NCBI RefSeq assembly: GCF_900110025.1
Contig: NZ_FOCE01000003.1
Span: 1-64,000 of the forward strand
DNA: 64,000 bases
From: Gemmobacter aquatilis
GTDB taxonomy: Bacteria > Pseudomonadota > Alphaproteobacteria > Rhodobacterales > Rhodobacteraceae
Direction: 5' to 3'
The position numbers and the translations under genes were made by a program. The notes below the pieces were generated by a model, which made no database searches, was not told the DNA's origin, and saw only the letters and a program-made list of their open reading frames with translations. Shown here in pieces: positions 51,672 to 61,233 of this stretch (positions are counted from its first letter, which is position 1; every line of letters begins with the position of its first letter).

Positions 51672-51685
51672 TCAGCCCGCCCCGC

Positions 51686-51973
51686 TCACTCGCCGGTCGC
51701 CGTCTCCGGCCCGAGAATGTTGTTGAAGTCGATGTCGCGCAGCGTCACCACGCCGCTGGTGATGAACCACACCAGCCCCACCCAGATCACCAGCGCGATC
51801 AGGGTGGTGATCTTCGCCTTCTTGCCCACCAGATGGTCGGACGGCGCCGATTTCGGCGTGCCCGGCACCACCTCGCCCGCCTGCGCCTGCGAGGTGAAGC
51901 GGATCGGCAGCACCATGAAGAACACCATGAACCAGGTGATGGCGAACAGGATCAGCGCGGCGGTGATTGTCAT
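51686..51973 (-). CDS. DUF1467 family membrane protein
   Basis: A 95-residue protein with two membrane helices (about 5-25 and 53-75), and the conserved TWFMVFFMVLPIRFTSQAQAGEVVPGTPKSAP region. The family is confined to alphaproteobacteria and its function is unknown. It follows mce by three bases; this order (mce, DUF1467) is common in the group. Confidence 0.9.
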   Translation of the reverse strand: MTITAALILFAITWFMVFFMVLPIRFTSQAQAGEVVPGTPKSAPSDHLVGKKAKITTLIALVIWVGLVWFITSGVVTLRDIDFNNILGPETATGE

Positions 51974-51976
51974 GGC

Positions 51977-52381
51977 TCAGACCTGCTCCAGTTCCACGAG
52001 ACAGCCGTTGAAATCCTTCGGATGCAGGAACAGCACCGGCTTGCCATGCGCCCCGATCTTCGGCTCGCCCGAGCCCAGCACCCGCGCGCCCGAGGCTTTC
52101 AGCTTGTCGCGCGCCGCCAGAATGTCGTCCACCTCATAGCAGATATGGTGGATGCCCCCGGCCGGATTCTTTTCCAGAAACCCGGCGATGGGGGAATTTT
52201 CGCCCAGCGGATACAGCAGTTCGATCTTGGTATTGGGCAGTTCGATGAAAACGACCGTCACGCCATGGTCCGGCTCGTCCTGCGGCGGGTTCACCTGCGC
52301 GCCCAGCGTGTTGCGGTATTGCGCGGCGGCAGCCTCCAGATCCGGCACCGCGATTGCCACATGGTTCAGACGTCCGATCAT
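51977..52381 (-). CDS. mce: methylmalonyl-CoA epimerase
   Basis: A 134-residue VOC-fold enzyme interconverting the (R) and (S) forms of methylmalonyl-CoA in propionate breakdown. LNHVAIAVPDLEAAAAQY starts the first module (metal His at residue 6), and IHHICYEVDDI and PKDFNGCLVELEQV carry the other ligands. The full pattern FIELPNTKIELLYPLGENSPIAGFLEKNPAGG is typical of Mce. The ATG at 52381 is used. Confidence 0.93.
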   Translation of the reverse strand: MIGRLNHVAIAVPDLEAAAAQYRNTLGAQVNPPQDEPDHGVTVVFIELPNTKIELLYPLGENSPIAGFLEKNPAGGIHHICYEVDDILAARDKLKASGARVLGSGEPKIGAHGKPVLFLHPKDFNGCLVELEQV

Positions 52382-52579
52382 CCTGCGCTCTCCTTGCCAA
52401 GCTTGCGGGGCGGGCCATGCCCCATGCGATTTCCTCTGTGCGGGCTTATGCGGTGCGCCCCCGCGCCGTGCAAGCGCGGCGTGCAACCTGCGACGATTTC
52501 GCGGCGATGCGGGTGGAAATTTACCGGATGTTAGCGGGTTTGGGTTGAGATGACGGCAACCCAAGGGAAAGGAGTCGCC

Positions 52580-53404
52580 ATGCCCGCCCCCGCCGCGCCG
52601 CTTGGCGCCATGCCCGTGCAGCTTCCCGCCAGCCTTGCCGGTGGCACCCGCCCGCTGGCCGGGCTGACGCTGCTGGTGGTCGAAGACAGCCGCTTCACCT
52701 GCGATGCGCTGCGCCTGCTCTGCCAGCGGTCCGGCGCAAGGTTGCGGCGGGCTGATTCGCTGGCGGGCGCGCGGGCGCATCTGCGGCTGTATCGGCCCGA
52801 TCTGATCCTTGTCGATCTCGGCCTGCCCGATGGGCGGGGCGAGGATTTGCTGGCTGAACTGGCCGCCCGCACCGTCCGCCCGGTGCTGCTGGGCCTCAGC
52901 GGCGATAGCGGGGCGGCCCCGCGGGCGCTGGCCGCAGGGGCCGACGGGTTTGTGGAAAAGCCCCTGCCCGGCCTGGCCGGTTTCCAGCAGCTGCTTCTGG
53001 GTCATCTCGGCGGCCATGGCCCACCGCTGGCCGACAGCGAGGACGAGACGTTGGCCCCGCCCGATCCGCTGGCGCTGCATGAAGACCTGCGCCACGCCGC
53101 CGCCCTGATCGGGCGGCGCGACCCCGCCTTTGTCGCCGGTTTCGTGCAGGGCATCGCCCGCATCGCCCAGGATCACCCGCTGGAGGAGGCGGCGCGCGAT
53201 CTGTTGCAGCGGGGCAGCGGGGCGGCAGAACGGCTCGGCGCGCTGCTGGACCGCCGGCTTGCCCCGGGCAGTGCGCCGCTCATCGCCCCGCCCGATGCCC
53301 CGCCTGATGCCCCACCCTGCCCGCTTACAGCAACGGATCGCTGCCCGCCCGCACCAGCCCGGTCAGATCGGCCAGCCGTTCCCGCTGTTGCCCCGCGTCG
53401 CTGA
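52580..53404 (+). CDS. stand-alone response regulator with helical C-terminal part
   Basis: A 274-residue protein. The receiver domain spans about 28-145: acidic pair E35/D36 (LLVVEDSRF), phosphoacceptor D79 (LILVDLGLPDG), S107 and K127 (VEKPLPG). No DNA-binding or enzyme domain follows; residues about 165-235 look like a helical bundle, and the last 40 are Pro/Ala/Asp-rich. No histidine kinase lies in the window. AAAGGAG precedes the ATG at 52580, preferred to the ATG at 52550. The last 80 bases overlap the convergent acetyltransferase gene. Confidence 0.8.
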   Translation: MPAPAAPLGAMPVQLPASLAGGTRPLAGLTLLVVEDSRFTCDALRLLCQRSGARLRRADSLAGARAHLRLYRPDLILVDLGLPDGRGEDLLAELAARTVRPVLLGLSGDSGAAPRALAAGADGFVEKPLPGLAGFQQLLLGHLGGHGPPLADSEDETLAPPDPLALHEDLRHAAALIGRRDPAFVAGFVQGIARIAQDHPLEEAARDLLQRGSGAAERLGALLDRRLAPGSAPLIAPPDAPPDAPPCPLTATDRCPPAPARSDRPAVPAVAPRR

Positions 53405-54035
53405 AATTCTCCGGTGCCAGCCAGGCGCGGAACGCCTCGCGCAGGCCGGGCCATTCGCTGTCGATGATCGCAAACCACGCGGTGTCGCGGTTGCGGCCCT
53501 TCTGGATCATGTGCTGGCGGAACACGCCCTCATAGCTGAAGCCCAGCCGCTGCGCCGCCCGCCGCGACGGCAGGTTCAACGCGTTGCACTTCCATTCAAA
53601 GCGGCGATAGCCCGCCTCGAACACCCATTGCATCATCAGAAACAACGCCTCGGTCGCCGCCCGGGTCTTCTGCAGTTCCGGCCCCAGACAGATATGCCCG
53701 ACCTCGATCACCCCGTTACCCTGGTCGATCCGCAGGAACGAGGTGACACCGCAGAAATGCCCGCTGTGCAGATCGCGCAGCGCGAAGAACACCGGGTCGC
53801 GGCTGGTCTCATGGTCCTTGACCCAGCGGTGATAGGCCGCGGCACCGCCGAACGGGCCGTAGGGCAAGTAATCCCACAGCGCGTCATCCCCGGCAAAGGC
53901 GCGGTGCAGATCGGCGGCATGGGCATCGGCGTTCAGTGGCTCCAGCCGCACATGCTGCCCCTCCAGCACCACCTCTGCCGGATGCGGCGGCGGGGCAAAG
54001 CCTGCGACCACCGACCCGATTTCACGCTGCATCAT
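53325..54035 (-). CDS. GNAT-family N-acetyltransferase (RimJ/RimL-like)
   Basis: A 236-residue acetyltransferase. Family features: the start VLEGQHVRLEPLNADAHAADL, the beta-strand FFALRDLHSGHFCGVTSFLRID, the acyl-CoA part (QKTRAATEALFLMMQWVFEAGYRRFEWKC) and NLPSRRAAQRLGFSYEGVFRQHM. It fits the group that acetylates protein N termini or small molecules; substrate unknown. Two ATGs are in tandem at the start. Its 3' end overlaps the response-regulator gene by 80 bases on the other strand. Confidence 0.87.
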   Translation of the reverse strand: MMQREIGSVVAGFAPPPHPAEVVLEGQHVRLEPLNADAHAADLHRAFAGDDALWDYLPYGPFGGAAAYHRWVKDHETSRDPVFFALRDLHSGHFCGVTSFLRIDQGNGVIEVGHICLGPELQKTRAATEALFLMMQWVFEAGYRRFEWKCNALNLPSRRAAQRLGFSYEGVFRQHMIQKGRNRDTAWFAIIDSEWPGLREAFRAWLAPENFSDAGQQRERLADLTGLVRAGSDPLL

Positions 54036-54095
54036 CCCTGCCTCCGCTGCTTTTGCGGCAGGTTAGGCGGGCCGCCCGGCGCCCGCAATGGCCGT

Positions 54096-55301
54096 TCAGC
54101 GCAACAGCCGCGGATCGTCGCCCATCTCCAGCCCCGGGAATACCGCGCCTTCCAGCACGCCCCGCTCCAGCCCATACAGCCCGCGCATCGCCCAGGCCGC
54201 CCAGCCCCGCACGTCCGAGGTGGGCATCAGATCGCGCCGGTCATACAGCGCCGCCTCCTCCAGCCCCGGCCAGCGCCCCAGCACCCGCCCGCCCTTCAGC
54301 GCGCCGCCCGCCATCACCATGGCGCCGCCCGTGCCGTGATCGGTGCCGCGCGTGCCATTCTCGGCCACGGTGCGGCCAAACTCGGTCATCGCCAACACCG
54401 TGGTCTGCCCCCAGACATCACCCAGACCGGCGCGCAATTGCAGGATCAGCCGCTCCAACTGCGCCAGATTGGGCGCCAGCGCCCCGGCCTGCTGGCGATG
54501 CGTATCCCACCCCGCCAGCGAGAAGGCGGCGATCCGTGTCTCGCCCAGCAGCCGGTCGGTGGCAAAGCCCGCCAGCCGGTCGATCTCGGCCTGCTTGCCC
54601 TTGCCGGGGGCGACGGGCGCCATCTTGCCGGGCACGAACTCGGCAGAAAGCTCCAGCGCGGCCATGCCCGCCTCATGAAACAGCGGGTCGTCGTGATAGA
54701 CCGCCTCCAGCAAGCGGCGGCTTTGCGGCGACAGGGTCAGCCGCAACTCGGGCGTCCAGCTGCGCGCCCGTGCCGCCCCCGCCAGCAGCGGCAGCGCCTC
54801 GCGCCCGATGGCATAGGCGGTTTCCGCCTCGATCCCCGGCACCGCCTGCAACAGGCGGTTCAACCAGCCGTCGCGCACCTCGGGTTCGGGCACGTCGCGC
54901 CCGGTGCCTGCCTCCAGAATGTCCTGCCCGTCGAAATGGCTGCGTTTGTCGCGGTAAGGCGTTGATGTCGCATGAACAAAGCCCACCTCGCCCGCCTGCC
55001 ACAGCGGCAGCAGCCCGGCCAGCGCCGGATGCAGCCCGAAATAGCCGGTCAGCGTCTGCGCCCCGGTTTCCACCCCCAGCGTCGGGCGATAGCGCGCCAG
55101 CAGCGGATCGCCCAGCGGCTGCACCACATCCAGCCCGTCCATCGCGCCGCGCAGGATCACCACCACCAGCCGGTTGTCGCCCAGCGCCGCCCGCCCCGAG
55201 GCCAGCGTCACCGTGGTCAGCCACGGATGCGCCGCCGCCGAACAGCCGAGCAGCGTTGCCGCCCCGCCGCGCAGAAAAAGCCTCCGGTTCAGGTCTGCCA
55301 T
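54096..55301 (-). CDS. DUF1501 family protein, Tat-exported
   Basis: A 401-residue protein with a twin-arginine signal (NRRLFLRGGAATLLGCSAAA) and the DUF1501 fold of the alkaline phosphatase-like superfamily (VVILRGAMDGLDVVQPLGDP, ATSTPYRDKRSHFDGQDILE, FSLAGWDTHRQQAGALAPNL, TEFGRTVAENGTRGTDHGTGG). Putative metal residues occur in the D/H-rich motifs. Enzymatic role is unknown. It follows the DUF1800 gene by ten bases, a pairing seen in many bacteria. GGAGG precedes the ATG at 55301. Confidence 0.88.
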   Translation of the reverse strand: MADLNRRLFLRGGAATLLGCSAAAHPWLTTVTLASGRAALGDNRLVVVILRGAMDGLDVVQPLGDPLLARYRPTLGVETGAQTLTGYFGLHPALAGLLPLWQAGEVGFVHATSTPYRDKRSHFDGQDILEAGTGRDVPEPEVRDGWLNRLLQAVPGIEAETAYAIGREALPLLAGAARARSWTPELRLTLSPQSRRLLEAVYHDDPLFHEAGMAALELSAEFVPGKMAPVAPGKGKQAEIDRLAGFATDRLLGETRIAAFSLAGWDTHRQQAGALAPNLAQLERLILQLRAGLGDVWGQTTVLAMTEFGRTVAENGTRGTDHGTGGAMVMAGGALKGGRVLGRWPGLEEAALYDRRDLMPTSDVRGWAAWAMRGLYGLERGVLEGAVFPGLEMGDDPRLLR

Positions 55302-55311
55302 CTCCGCCTCC

Positions 55312-56688
55312 TCAGCGCCGGTTGAATTCGGGCGCGGCCAGCACCAGCGCCACCCCGTCCCGCCGCGTCTCTGCCCGCGAGACCGCCAACCGCAGCGTCT
55401 CGCCGGCCAGCGACCCCAGCGCGGTGTCGGCAAAGGCGCGCGGATCGGGCAGCCCGCCCGGCAGCAGCCGCGACGGCGCCGCCATCGCCCAGCCGATCCG
55501 CGCCGCCAAGCCCTGCGGCGTGATCCAGTCCTCTGCCGCCTCGGGCCAGCCATCCGGGCCGCGCGGCGTCTGCCAAGGTTGCGCCATCGCCACCAGCGGC
55601 AGGCGGATCCCCCGCTGCACCTCTTTCGCGGGCAGCGCCAGCAGTGCCGCCCCATCAATGCCCAGCGCGCGCAGCGCCGCCACCAGAAATTCCTGCGGCC
55701 GCCGCGCCTTGCGCATCGGTGCCGCCAGCGCCGCCGGATCGGCCAGCAGCACCTCATACATCGGCAAAAGTTCTGTCTCCTGCGCCAGATAGGCCGCCGC
55801 CATCCGGTCGATCAGCGCCGCATCCGGCGTATCGGCAAGGAAATGCACCGCCAGCTTGCGCGCCAGATGCCGCGCGGTTTCGGGCCGCCGCGCCAGATCG
55901 TCCAGCGCCGCCAGAATCGGCGCCATGCCTTCGCCGCCATAGTCCCGGCCCAGCACATGTTCGGCCCCCGGCTCGGCCCTTCCCGGCAGAAACACCTGCC
56001 CGCCCGCCTTGTCCACCGACAGCCCGGTCAGCAACTCGGCCATCTGGCGCACATCCGCCTGCCCATAGCCCGCCCCGACGCCCAGCGTATGCAGTTCCAC
56101 CAATTCACGCGCGAGGTTCTCGTTCAGCCCCGGCCGCCGCCCCTTGGCGCCTTTGGCCGCCTGCGAATTCGGCCCGACCGAGGCGCTTTGGTCCAGATAG
56201 ACCAGCATCGCCGGATGCAGCACCGCCGCCCGCAACATCGCATCGAACCGCCCCGCCACCTGCGGGCGCAGCGCATGGTCCACCAGCGCGCCGGGCAAGG
56301 CCGCCTGCGTGCGCTGCCGCGCCACGGTGGTGAAGTGATCGGCCCAGAACCAGACCAGCCGTTCGCGCAGACTGTCAGGGGCATCCAGCGCGCGGGCCAG
56401 CGTCAGCAGCATCTGCTGTTCCGCCAGTGCGGCCACCGCCGCCAGTGCCTGCCGATAGCTCTGCCGCCGGGCTTCGTCCCCCGGGTTTTTGCGCATCTCG
56501 CGCTGCAGCCTGTCCGCCGCACGCGCCAGCGCCTGCACCCTGTCCTGCCCCGGCGCGGGCCAAAGCCGCAGCCCCGCATCCGGCCCGGCCAGCGCCGCCA
56601 GCAGTGCCGCAGGCGTTTCCCCCTGTCCCGCGCGGCGCGGCAGGCCAAAGCCGAAGCGGAAGGCGGCAATATCGGCAGGATCGGGCAT
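55312..56688 (-). CDS. DUF1800 family protein
   Basis: A 458-residue protein. Characteristic motifs: AAFRFGFGLP (start), LVWFWADHFTTVARQ, GLNENLARELVELHTLGVGAGYGQADVRQMAELLTGLSV and RKLAVHFLADTPDAALIDRMA. The function is not known; DUF1800 and DUF1501 partners are thought to be exported together, but no signal peptide is evident here. Start choice: the ATG at 56688 has GGAG five to six bases upstream; 56694 is the alternative. Confidence 0.87.
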   Translation of the reverse strand: MPDPADIAAFRFGFGLPRRAGQGETPAALLAALAGPDAGLRLWPAPGQDRVQALARAADRLQREMRKNPGDEARRQSYRQALAAVAALAEQQMLLTLARALDAPDSLRERLVWFWADHFTTVARQRTQAALPGALVDHALRPQVAGRFDAMLRAAVLHPAMLVYLDQSASVGPNSQAAKGAKGRRPGLNENLARELVELHTLGVGAGYGQADVRQMAELLTGLSVDKAGGQVFLPGRAEPGAEHVLGRDYGGEGMAPILAALDDLARRPETARHLARKLAVHFLADTPDAALIDRMAAAYLAQETELLPMYEVLLADPAALAAPMRKARRPQEFLVAALRALGIDGAALLALPAKEVQRGIRLPLVAMAQPWQTPRGPDGWPEAAEDWITPQGLAARIGWAMAAPSRLLPGGLPDPRAFADTALGSLAGETLRLAVSRAETRRDGVALVLAAPEFNRR

Positions 56689-56794
56689 CGGCATCTCCGG
56701 CAGCGGCACCCCCGGAAGATAGGCCCGCCGCCGCAGGATAACAGACCCCGGCCCCGGCACGGGCAGAAAGCCGCCGGGCCGTGGGATTCAGCGA

Positions 56795-57301
56795 TCAGAA
56801 GCGAAAGCCGTGCGGATAATCATGCAAGCCGTCAAAATCGGCCTTGCCGATCTCGATGCCCTGCGCCCGCAGCACGGCAAAGGCCATCGTCGTGTGAAAG
56901 ATGAAGTTCGGCATCCCGAACAGATGCAGATACTCGACGCCGCTCTGGTCCAGTTCGGCGAATCCCGCCCGATGCCGGATGCGCCGCCCGTCTGCCCCCG
57001 CGAAGGCCTCGGGCGGCAAGGCATCCAGCGCCAGCTTCGCCGCCACGATCCGCCGCCCCAGCCCGATCCGGTCCAGCCCGTGATCCGCATCGCCCGGCAC
57101 ATCGCGCCCGGCCAGCGGATAGGCCGCTCGCAGCGCGAACCCCGCCGCTGTCGCCACCTGTTGCGCCGCGCTGAACATGTCGGGCGCCAGACGGGCCGCC
57201 AGCACCTGCTCGCGCCCCGCCGCCCGCTCCACCAGCGCGCCGAGCCGGTCCAGGTAATGCCCGAACACCGGAACCGACGCGCTGTAAAGCGGTGGGGTCA
57301 T
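56795..57301 (-). CDS. DUF1993 family protein
   Basis: A 168-residue protein of the DUF1993 group: [22 protein letters not shown] (start), [32 protein letters not shown] and [30 protein letters not shown] (end). It is predicted to be all-helical, DinB-like, with possible metal-binding His residues. Function unknown. The start overlaps the aspS stop by four bases (ATGA), so it is coupled to aspS. It is followed by a 100-base gap before the DUF1800 start. Confidence 0.85.
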   Translation of the reverse strand: MTPPLYSASVPVFGHYLDRLGALVERAAGREQVLAARLAPDMFSAAQQVATAAGFALRAAYPLAGRDVPGDADHGLDRIGLGRRIVAAKLALDALPPEAFAGADGRRIRHRAGFAELDQSGVEYLHLFGMPNFIFHTTMAFAVLRAQGIEIGKADFDGLHDYPHGFRF

Positions 57302-59073
57302 TCCTTCGGCACCACCCGCAGCCGCAGCTCGCGCAGCTGTTCGTTCATCGGCTCCGACGGCGCACCCATCAGCAGATCTTCGGCACGCTGGTTCATCGGG
57401 AACATGATGACCTCGCGGATATTCGCCTCATCCGCCAGCAGCATCACCGCCCGGTCGATCCCCATGGCGCAACCACCGTGGGGCGGCGCGCCATATTTGA
57501 ACGCCTTGACCATGCCGCCAAACCGCTTGTCCACTTCGCTGTTCGGATAGCCGGCCAGTTCAAAGGCGCGATACATGATTTCCGGCTTGTGGTTGCGGAT
57601 ACCGCCCGAGATCAGCTCATAGCCGTTGCAGGCCAGATCATACTGATAGGCATAAACCTCCAGCGGATCGCCCATCAGCGCCTCCATCCCGCCCTGCGGC
57701 ATCGAGAACGGGTTGTGGCTGAAGTCGATCTTGCCCTCGTCGGTCTTCTCATACATCGGGAAATCGACGATCCAGGCAAAGCGGAAGCAATCCTGTTCCG
57801 TCAGCCCCAGCTCGCGCCCGATCTCGTTGCGCGCCCGGCCCGCGAAGGATTCAAACGCCTCCGGCTTGCCGCCGAGGAAGAAGGCCGCGTCGCCCTCGCC
57901 CAGCCCCAGTTGCAGGCGGATCGCCTCGGTCCGCTCCGGCCCGATGTTCTTGGCCAGCGGACCGGCGGCTTCCATCGCGCCATCCTCGCCCTTGCGCCAG
58001 AAGATATACCCCATCCCCGGCAGGCCCTCTTTCTGGGCAAAGGCATTCATCCGGTCACAGAACTTGCGGCTGCCGCCCGTCGGCGCCGGAATGGCGCGGA
58101 TCTGCGTGCCCTCGTTCTCCAAGAGCTTCGCAAACACTGCAAAGCCCGAACCCCGGAAATGCTCGCTCACGATCTGCATCTTGATCGGGTTGCGCAGGTC
58201 CGGCTTGTCCGACCCATACCACAGCAGGCTGTCCCGATAGGCGATGCGCGGCCAGTCGGCGTAAACCGTCTTGCCCTTGCCGAACTCCTCGAACATCCCC
58301 TGAATCACCGGCTGCACCGCAGCGAACACGTCCTCCTGCTCGACGAAGCTCATCTCCACGTCCAGCTGATAGAAATCGGTCGGCGAACGGTCGGCGCGCG
58401 GGTCTTCATCGCGGAAGCAGGGCGCGATCTGGAAATAGCGGTCGAACCCCGCCACCATGATCAACTGCTTGAACTGCTGCGGCGCCTGCGGCAGCGCATA
58501 GAACTTGCCGGGATGCAGACGCGACGGCACCAGAAAGTCGCGCGCGCCTTCGGGCGACGAGGCGGTGATGATCGGCGTCTGGAATTCGTTGAACCCCTGA
58601 TCCCACATCCGGTTGCGCAAGCTGCGCACCACATTCGAACGCAGCATCATGTTGTTGTGCAGCTTCTCGCGCCGCAGGTCGAGGAAGCGATAGGTCAGCC
58701 GGGTTTCCTCGGGGTAGTCCACCTCGCCGAACACCGGCATCGGCAGCTCTTCCGAGGCCCCCAGCACGGTCAGCCCCTTGGCATAGACCTCGATCTCGCC
58801 GGTGGCGAGCTTCGGGTTCACCAGCGACGCGTCGCGCCCCTTCACCACCCCGTCGATGCACACCACCCATTCGGCGCGCACCTTTTCGATCTCGGCAAAG
58901 GCCGGGCTGTCACTGTCGGCCAGCACCTGCGTGATGCCGTAATGATCGCGCAGGTCGATGAACAGCACCCCGCCATGATCGCGCACGCGATGGACCCAGC
59001 CCGACAGACGCACCGCCTGCCCGACATGATCCTTGTTGAGTTGCGCACAAGTATGGCTGCGATAGGCGTGCAT
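57298..59073 (-). CDS. aspS: aspartyl-tRNA synthetase
   Basis: A 591-residue class II synthetase. Domains: OB-fold anticodon-binding (about 1-105, with [22 protein letters not shown]), catalytic core with [30 protein letters not shown] (motif 2), the bacterial GAD insertion (about 285-420), and motif 3 [23 protein letters not shown] near the end. In alphaproteobacteria this enzyme is normally non-discriminating, also charging tRNA-Asn for GatCAB; that part is inference. The ATG at 59073 follows GGGGAG. Confidence 0.95.
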   Translation of the reverse strand: MHAYRSHTCAQLNKDHVGQAVRLSGWVHRVRDHGGVLFIDLRDHYGITQVLADSDSPAFAEIEKVRAEWVVCIDGVVKGRDASLVNPKLATGEIEVYAKGLTVLGASEELPMPVFGEVDYPEETRLTYRFLDLRREKLHNNMMLRSNVVRSLRNRMWDQGFNEFQTPIITASSPEGARDFLVPSRLHPGKFYALPQAPQQFKQLIMVAGFDRYFQIAPCFRDEDPRADRSPTDFYQLDVEMSFVEQEDVFAAVQPVIQGMFEEFGKGKTVYADWPRIAYRDSLLWYGSDKPDLRNPIKMQIVSEHFRGSGFAVFAKLLENEGTQIRAIPAPTGGSRKFCDRMNAFAQKEGLPGMGYIFWRKGEDGAMEAAGPLAKNIGPERTEAIRLQLGLGEGDAAFFLGGKPEAFESFAGRARNEIGRELGLTEQDCFRFAWIVDFPMYEKTDEGKIDFSHNPFSMPQGGMEALMGDPLEVYAYQYDLACNGYELISGGIRNHKPEIMYRAFELAGYPNSEVDKRFGGMVKAFKYGAPPHGGCAMGIDRAVMLLADEANIREVIMFPMNQRAEDLLMGAPSEPMNEQLRELRLRVVPKE

Positions 59074-59156
59074 CACGCTCCCCTTCCCGAGGCTCCGAAT
59101 TCCGATGCGCCGATACACACCGCGCCCGCATCCAAGTCAACCCCGGACCCGGTCCC

Positions 59157-59183
59157 TCATTTTCTGTTCAGAAATATCCTCGG
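59157..59183 (+). repeat. dispersed intergenic motif, copy 6 (weak)
   Basis: TCATTTTCTGTTCAGAAATA followed by TCCTCGGGG is a distant relative of the motif at 49293, sharing only the AAATA-x-x-CC core. The rest of the gap (59184-59276) is occupied by three GC-rich hairpins (for example GGGGCCGCAGGCCCC) and no gene. Confidence 0.35.
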
Positions 59184-59276
59184 GGGGAAGGGGCCGCAGG
59201 CCCCTCGGGGGGCAGACAGCCCCCCGCGCCTCGGCGCGCAGGCGCCGAGAGCCGAAAGGCCTGCGCCGCAGGCGCG

Positions 59277-59897
59277 CTATGTGATCACCGCCGCCATCCG
59301 CCCGCGCAGCGCATTGCCGACCCACAGCCGCACCCGGCCCAGATCTTCGCCGCGCAACACCGCTTCCCGGCAGCCCTGCGCGATCAGCTCGGCCCGCAAC
59401 ACCCCCGGCAGCAACCCGCAGGAAAGCGGCGGGGTGCACAGCCCCTGCCCGGCATCAAAGAACAGATTGGTGATCGTCCCCTCGCACACCTCGCCGCGCT
59501 CGTTCAGGAACAGCCATTCCTCCACGCCGTCAGGCAAAGCCGCCCGCGCCGCATCATAACTGGCGCGCCGCGTGCTTTTCACCCGCAACCACGGATCGGC
59601 CGAATCCAACCGCGCCTCGGCCAGCCGCAGCCGCCAGACCGCCCGCGCCGCAGGCAGCGCCGCCACGGTCACCGCCACATCGCCTGCCTCGCCCAGCGTC
59701 AGCCGCACCCGCGCAGCGCCCTGCGGCACCGGCAAGGCCGCCCGCACCACGCACGGATCGCACCCAAACCCCAGCAGCGCGGCTGATCGCCCCAGCCGCT
59801 CCAGATGCCCCGCCAAGCGCGGATAGCCCGCGCCATCCCACAGCAGCGTCTCGATCAGCCGGACCGGCTCAGCCCCGCCGCATAGCGCGCTTTCCAA
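59277..59897 (-). CDS. pabC: class IV aminotransferase, aminodeoxychorismate lyase-like
   Basis: A 206-residue PLP enzyme. [27 protein letters not shown] is the family start; the PLP Lys is in LRVKSTRRASYDAAR; NERGEVCEGTITNLFFD and SCGLLPGVLRAELI are hallmarks. Next to pabB it should release p-aminobenzoate from aminodeoxychorismate. The start is uncertain: a TTG at 59897 has GGGAGG seven bases upstream, but a GTG or the ATG at 59912 cannot be excluded. It overlaps pabB by 43 bases at its 5' end. Confidence 0.8.
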   Translation of the reverse strand: MESALCGGAEPVRLIETLLWDGAGYPRLAGHLERLGRSAALLGFGCDPCVVRAALPVPQGAARVRLTLGEAGDVAVTVAALPAARAVWRLRLAEARLDSADPWLRVKSTRRASYDAARAALPDGVEEWLFLNERGEVCEGTITNLFFDAGQGLCTPPLSCGLLPGVLRAELIAQGCREAVLRGEDLGRVRLWVGNALRGRMAAVIT

Positions 59898-60991
59898 TGC
59901 GCTTCCTCCCATTCGCCCGCGGCGGTGGAATCGTAAACCACCCCGCCGCCTACATTCAGCACCGCCCGCGCGCCCCAAACCGAAACCGTGCGGATCGCCA
60001 CATTGAACGCCGCCGCCCCGTCCGGCGCCATCCAGCCGATCGCACCGCAATAGGCACCGCGCGGCAGCGGCTCCACCTCGCGGATGATCTGCATCGCCCG
60101 GATCTTCGGCGCCCCGGTGATGGATCCGCAGGGGAACAGCGCCCCCATCAGCCGCGCCAGCGCCGGCGGCTCCACCAACTGCCCCACCACGCGGCTGCTC
60201 ATCTGATGCAGCGTCGCAAAGGCCTCCACCGCGAACAGTTCCGGCACGCGCACCGATCCCACCTCGGAAATCCGCGAGATGTCGTTGCGCAACAGATCGA
60301 CGATCATCAGGTTCTCGGCCCGCCCCTTTTCCGACCGATACAGCTCTTCCGCCAGCGCCGCGTCCTCCTCGGGGTCGGCGCCGCGCGGGGCGGTGCCCTT
60401 CATCGGCCGCGCCTCGATCCGCCCGCCCGCCGTGCAGCGGAAGAACAACTCGGGCGAGCGCGACACCAGCACCGGCCCCACCCCAAGGTCAAGACAGGCC
60501 CCGAACCCCACCGCCTGCCGCGCCCGCAGCGCGCCATACAGGCCCAGCGCCGATCCGCTCAGCGCCGTTTCCATCGGAAAGGTCAGGTTGATCTGATAGC
60601 AATCGCCCGCCGCGATATACTCGGCCACCCGCGCAAAAGCCGCGTCATATTCCGCGCGCGACACCATGGGCCGCAGCGGCGCAAGGCTCACCCCCGCCGC
60701 TTCTGCCCGCGCCTGCGCCAGCACGGCGTCTGCCGCCTGCGGCGCGTCATAGACGCCAAAGGCCAGCAACGGATGCGCCCGCCCTTCCGGCATCAGCGCC
60801 GCCAGCTTCGGCTCCAGCGCATAGCCCGCCTCATAGCTCAGATAGCCCGCAACCCAAGCCCCCGCCGCCCGCGCCGCATCCAGCCGGGCCAGCGCGGGCG
60901 CAACATCCGCCGCAGCCTCCGCCACGATCACCTCGCGCGGGGCGGCAAACAGCACGGGGCGCCCCTCGGGGCCATGTTCAAGCAGGATCAC
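59855..60991 (-). CDS. pabB: aminodeoxychorismate synthase component I
   Basis: A 378-residue chorismate-binding enzyme for folate synthesis. The signature is complete: [47 protein letters not shown], and [32 protein letters not shown]. It is shorter than E. coli PabB, with the N-terminal part reduced, as is common for alphaproteobacterial forms. The amidotransferase partner PabA is not in the window. Expression is coupled to pabC by overlap. Confidence 0.92.
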   Translation of the reverse strand: MILLEHGPEGRPVLFAAPREVIVAEAAADVAPALARLDAARAAGAWVAGYLSYEAGYALEPKLAALMPEGRAHPLLAFGVYDAPQAADAVLAQARAEAAGVSLAPLRPMVSRAEYDAAFARVAEYIAAGDCYQINLTFPMETALSGSALGLYGALRARQAVGFGACLDLGVGPVLVSRSPELFFRCTAGGRIEARPMKGTAPRGADPEEDAALAEELYRSEKGRAENLMIVDLLRNDISRISEVGSVRVPELFAVEAFATLHQMSSRVVGQLVEPPALARLMGALFPCGSITGAPKIRAMQIIREVEPLPRGAYCGAIGWMAPDGAAAFNVAIRTVSVWGARAVLNVGGGVVYDSTAAGEWEEAHWKARYAAGLSRSG

Positions 60992-61233
60992 GCCAGCCTC
61001 CCGGTCTTCCTGCCCTGCGATCTAGCACCCGCCCCCGCCCCCGGCCAGTCCGCAACCGACGCCATGCCCCGCTTCCCCGCCGATCCCGGCCCGGCGCGCC
61101 TGCCCCCCCACGCATTCGCGCTTGCACCCCGGCCCGCGCTGACTATAACCCCCGTCAATTTGCGCTTCACCAGAGAATCCAGATTACCGCGCGCCACACG
61201 GATCGCGGTCTGAACGCACACACGGGGTCCGTC

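Noticed and set aside
57292-59559. A 755-codon open frame on the plus strand opposite aspS
   Set aside because: Antisense of aspartyl-tRNA synthetase, whose class II motifs are intact.
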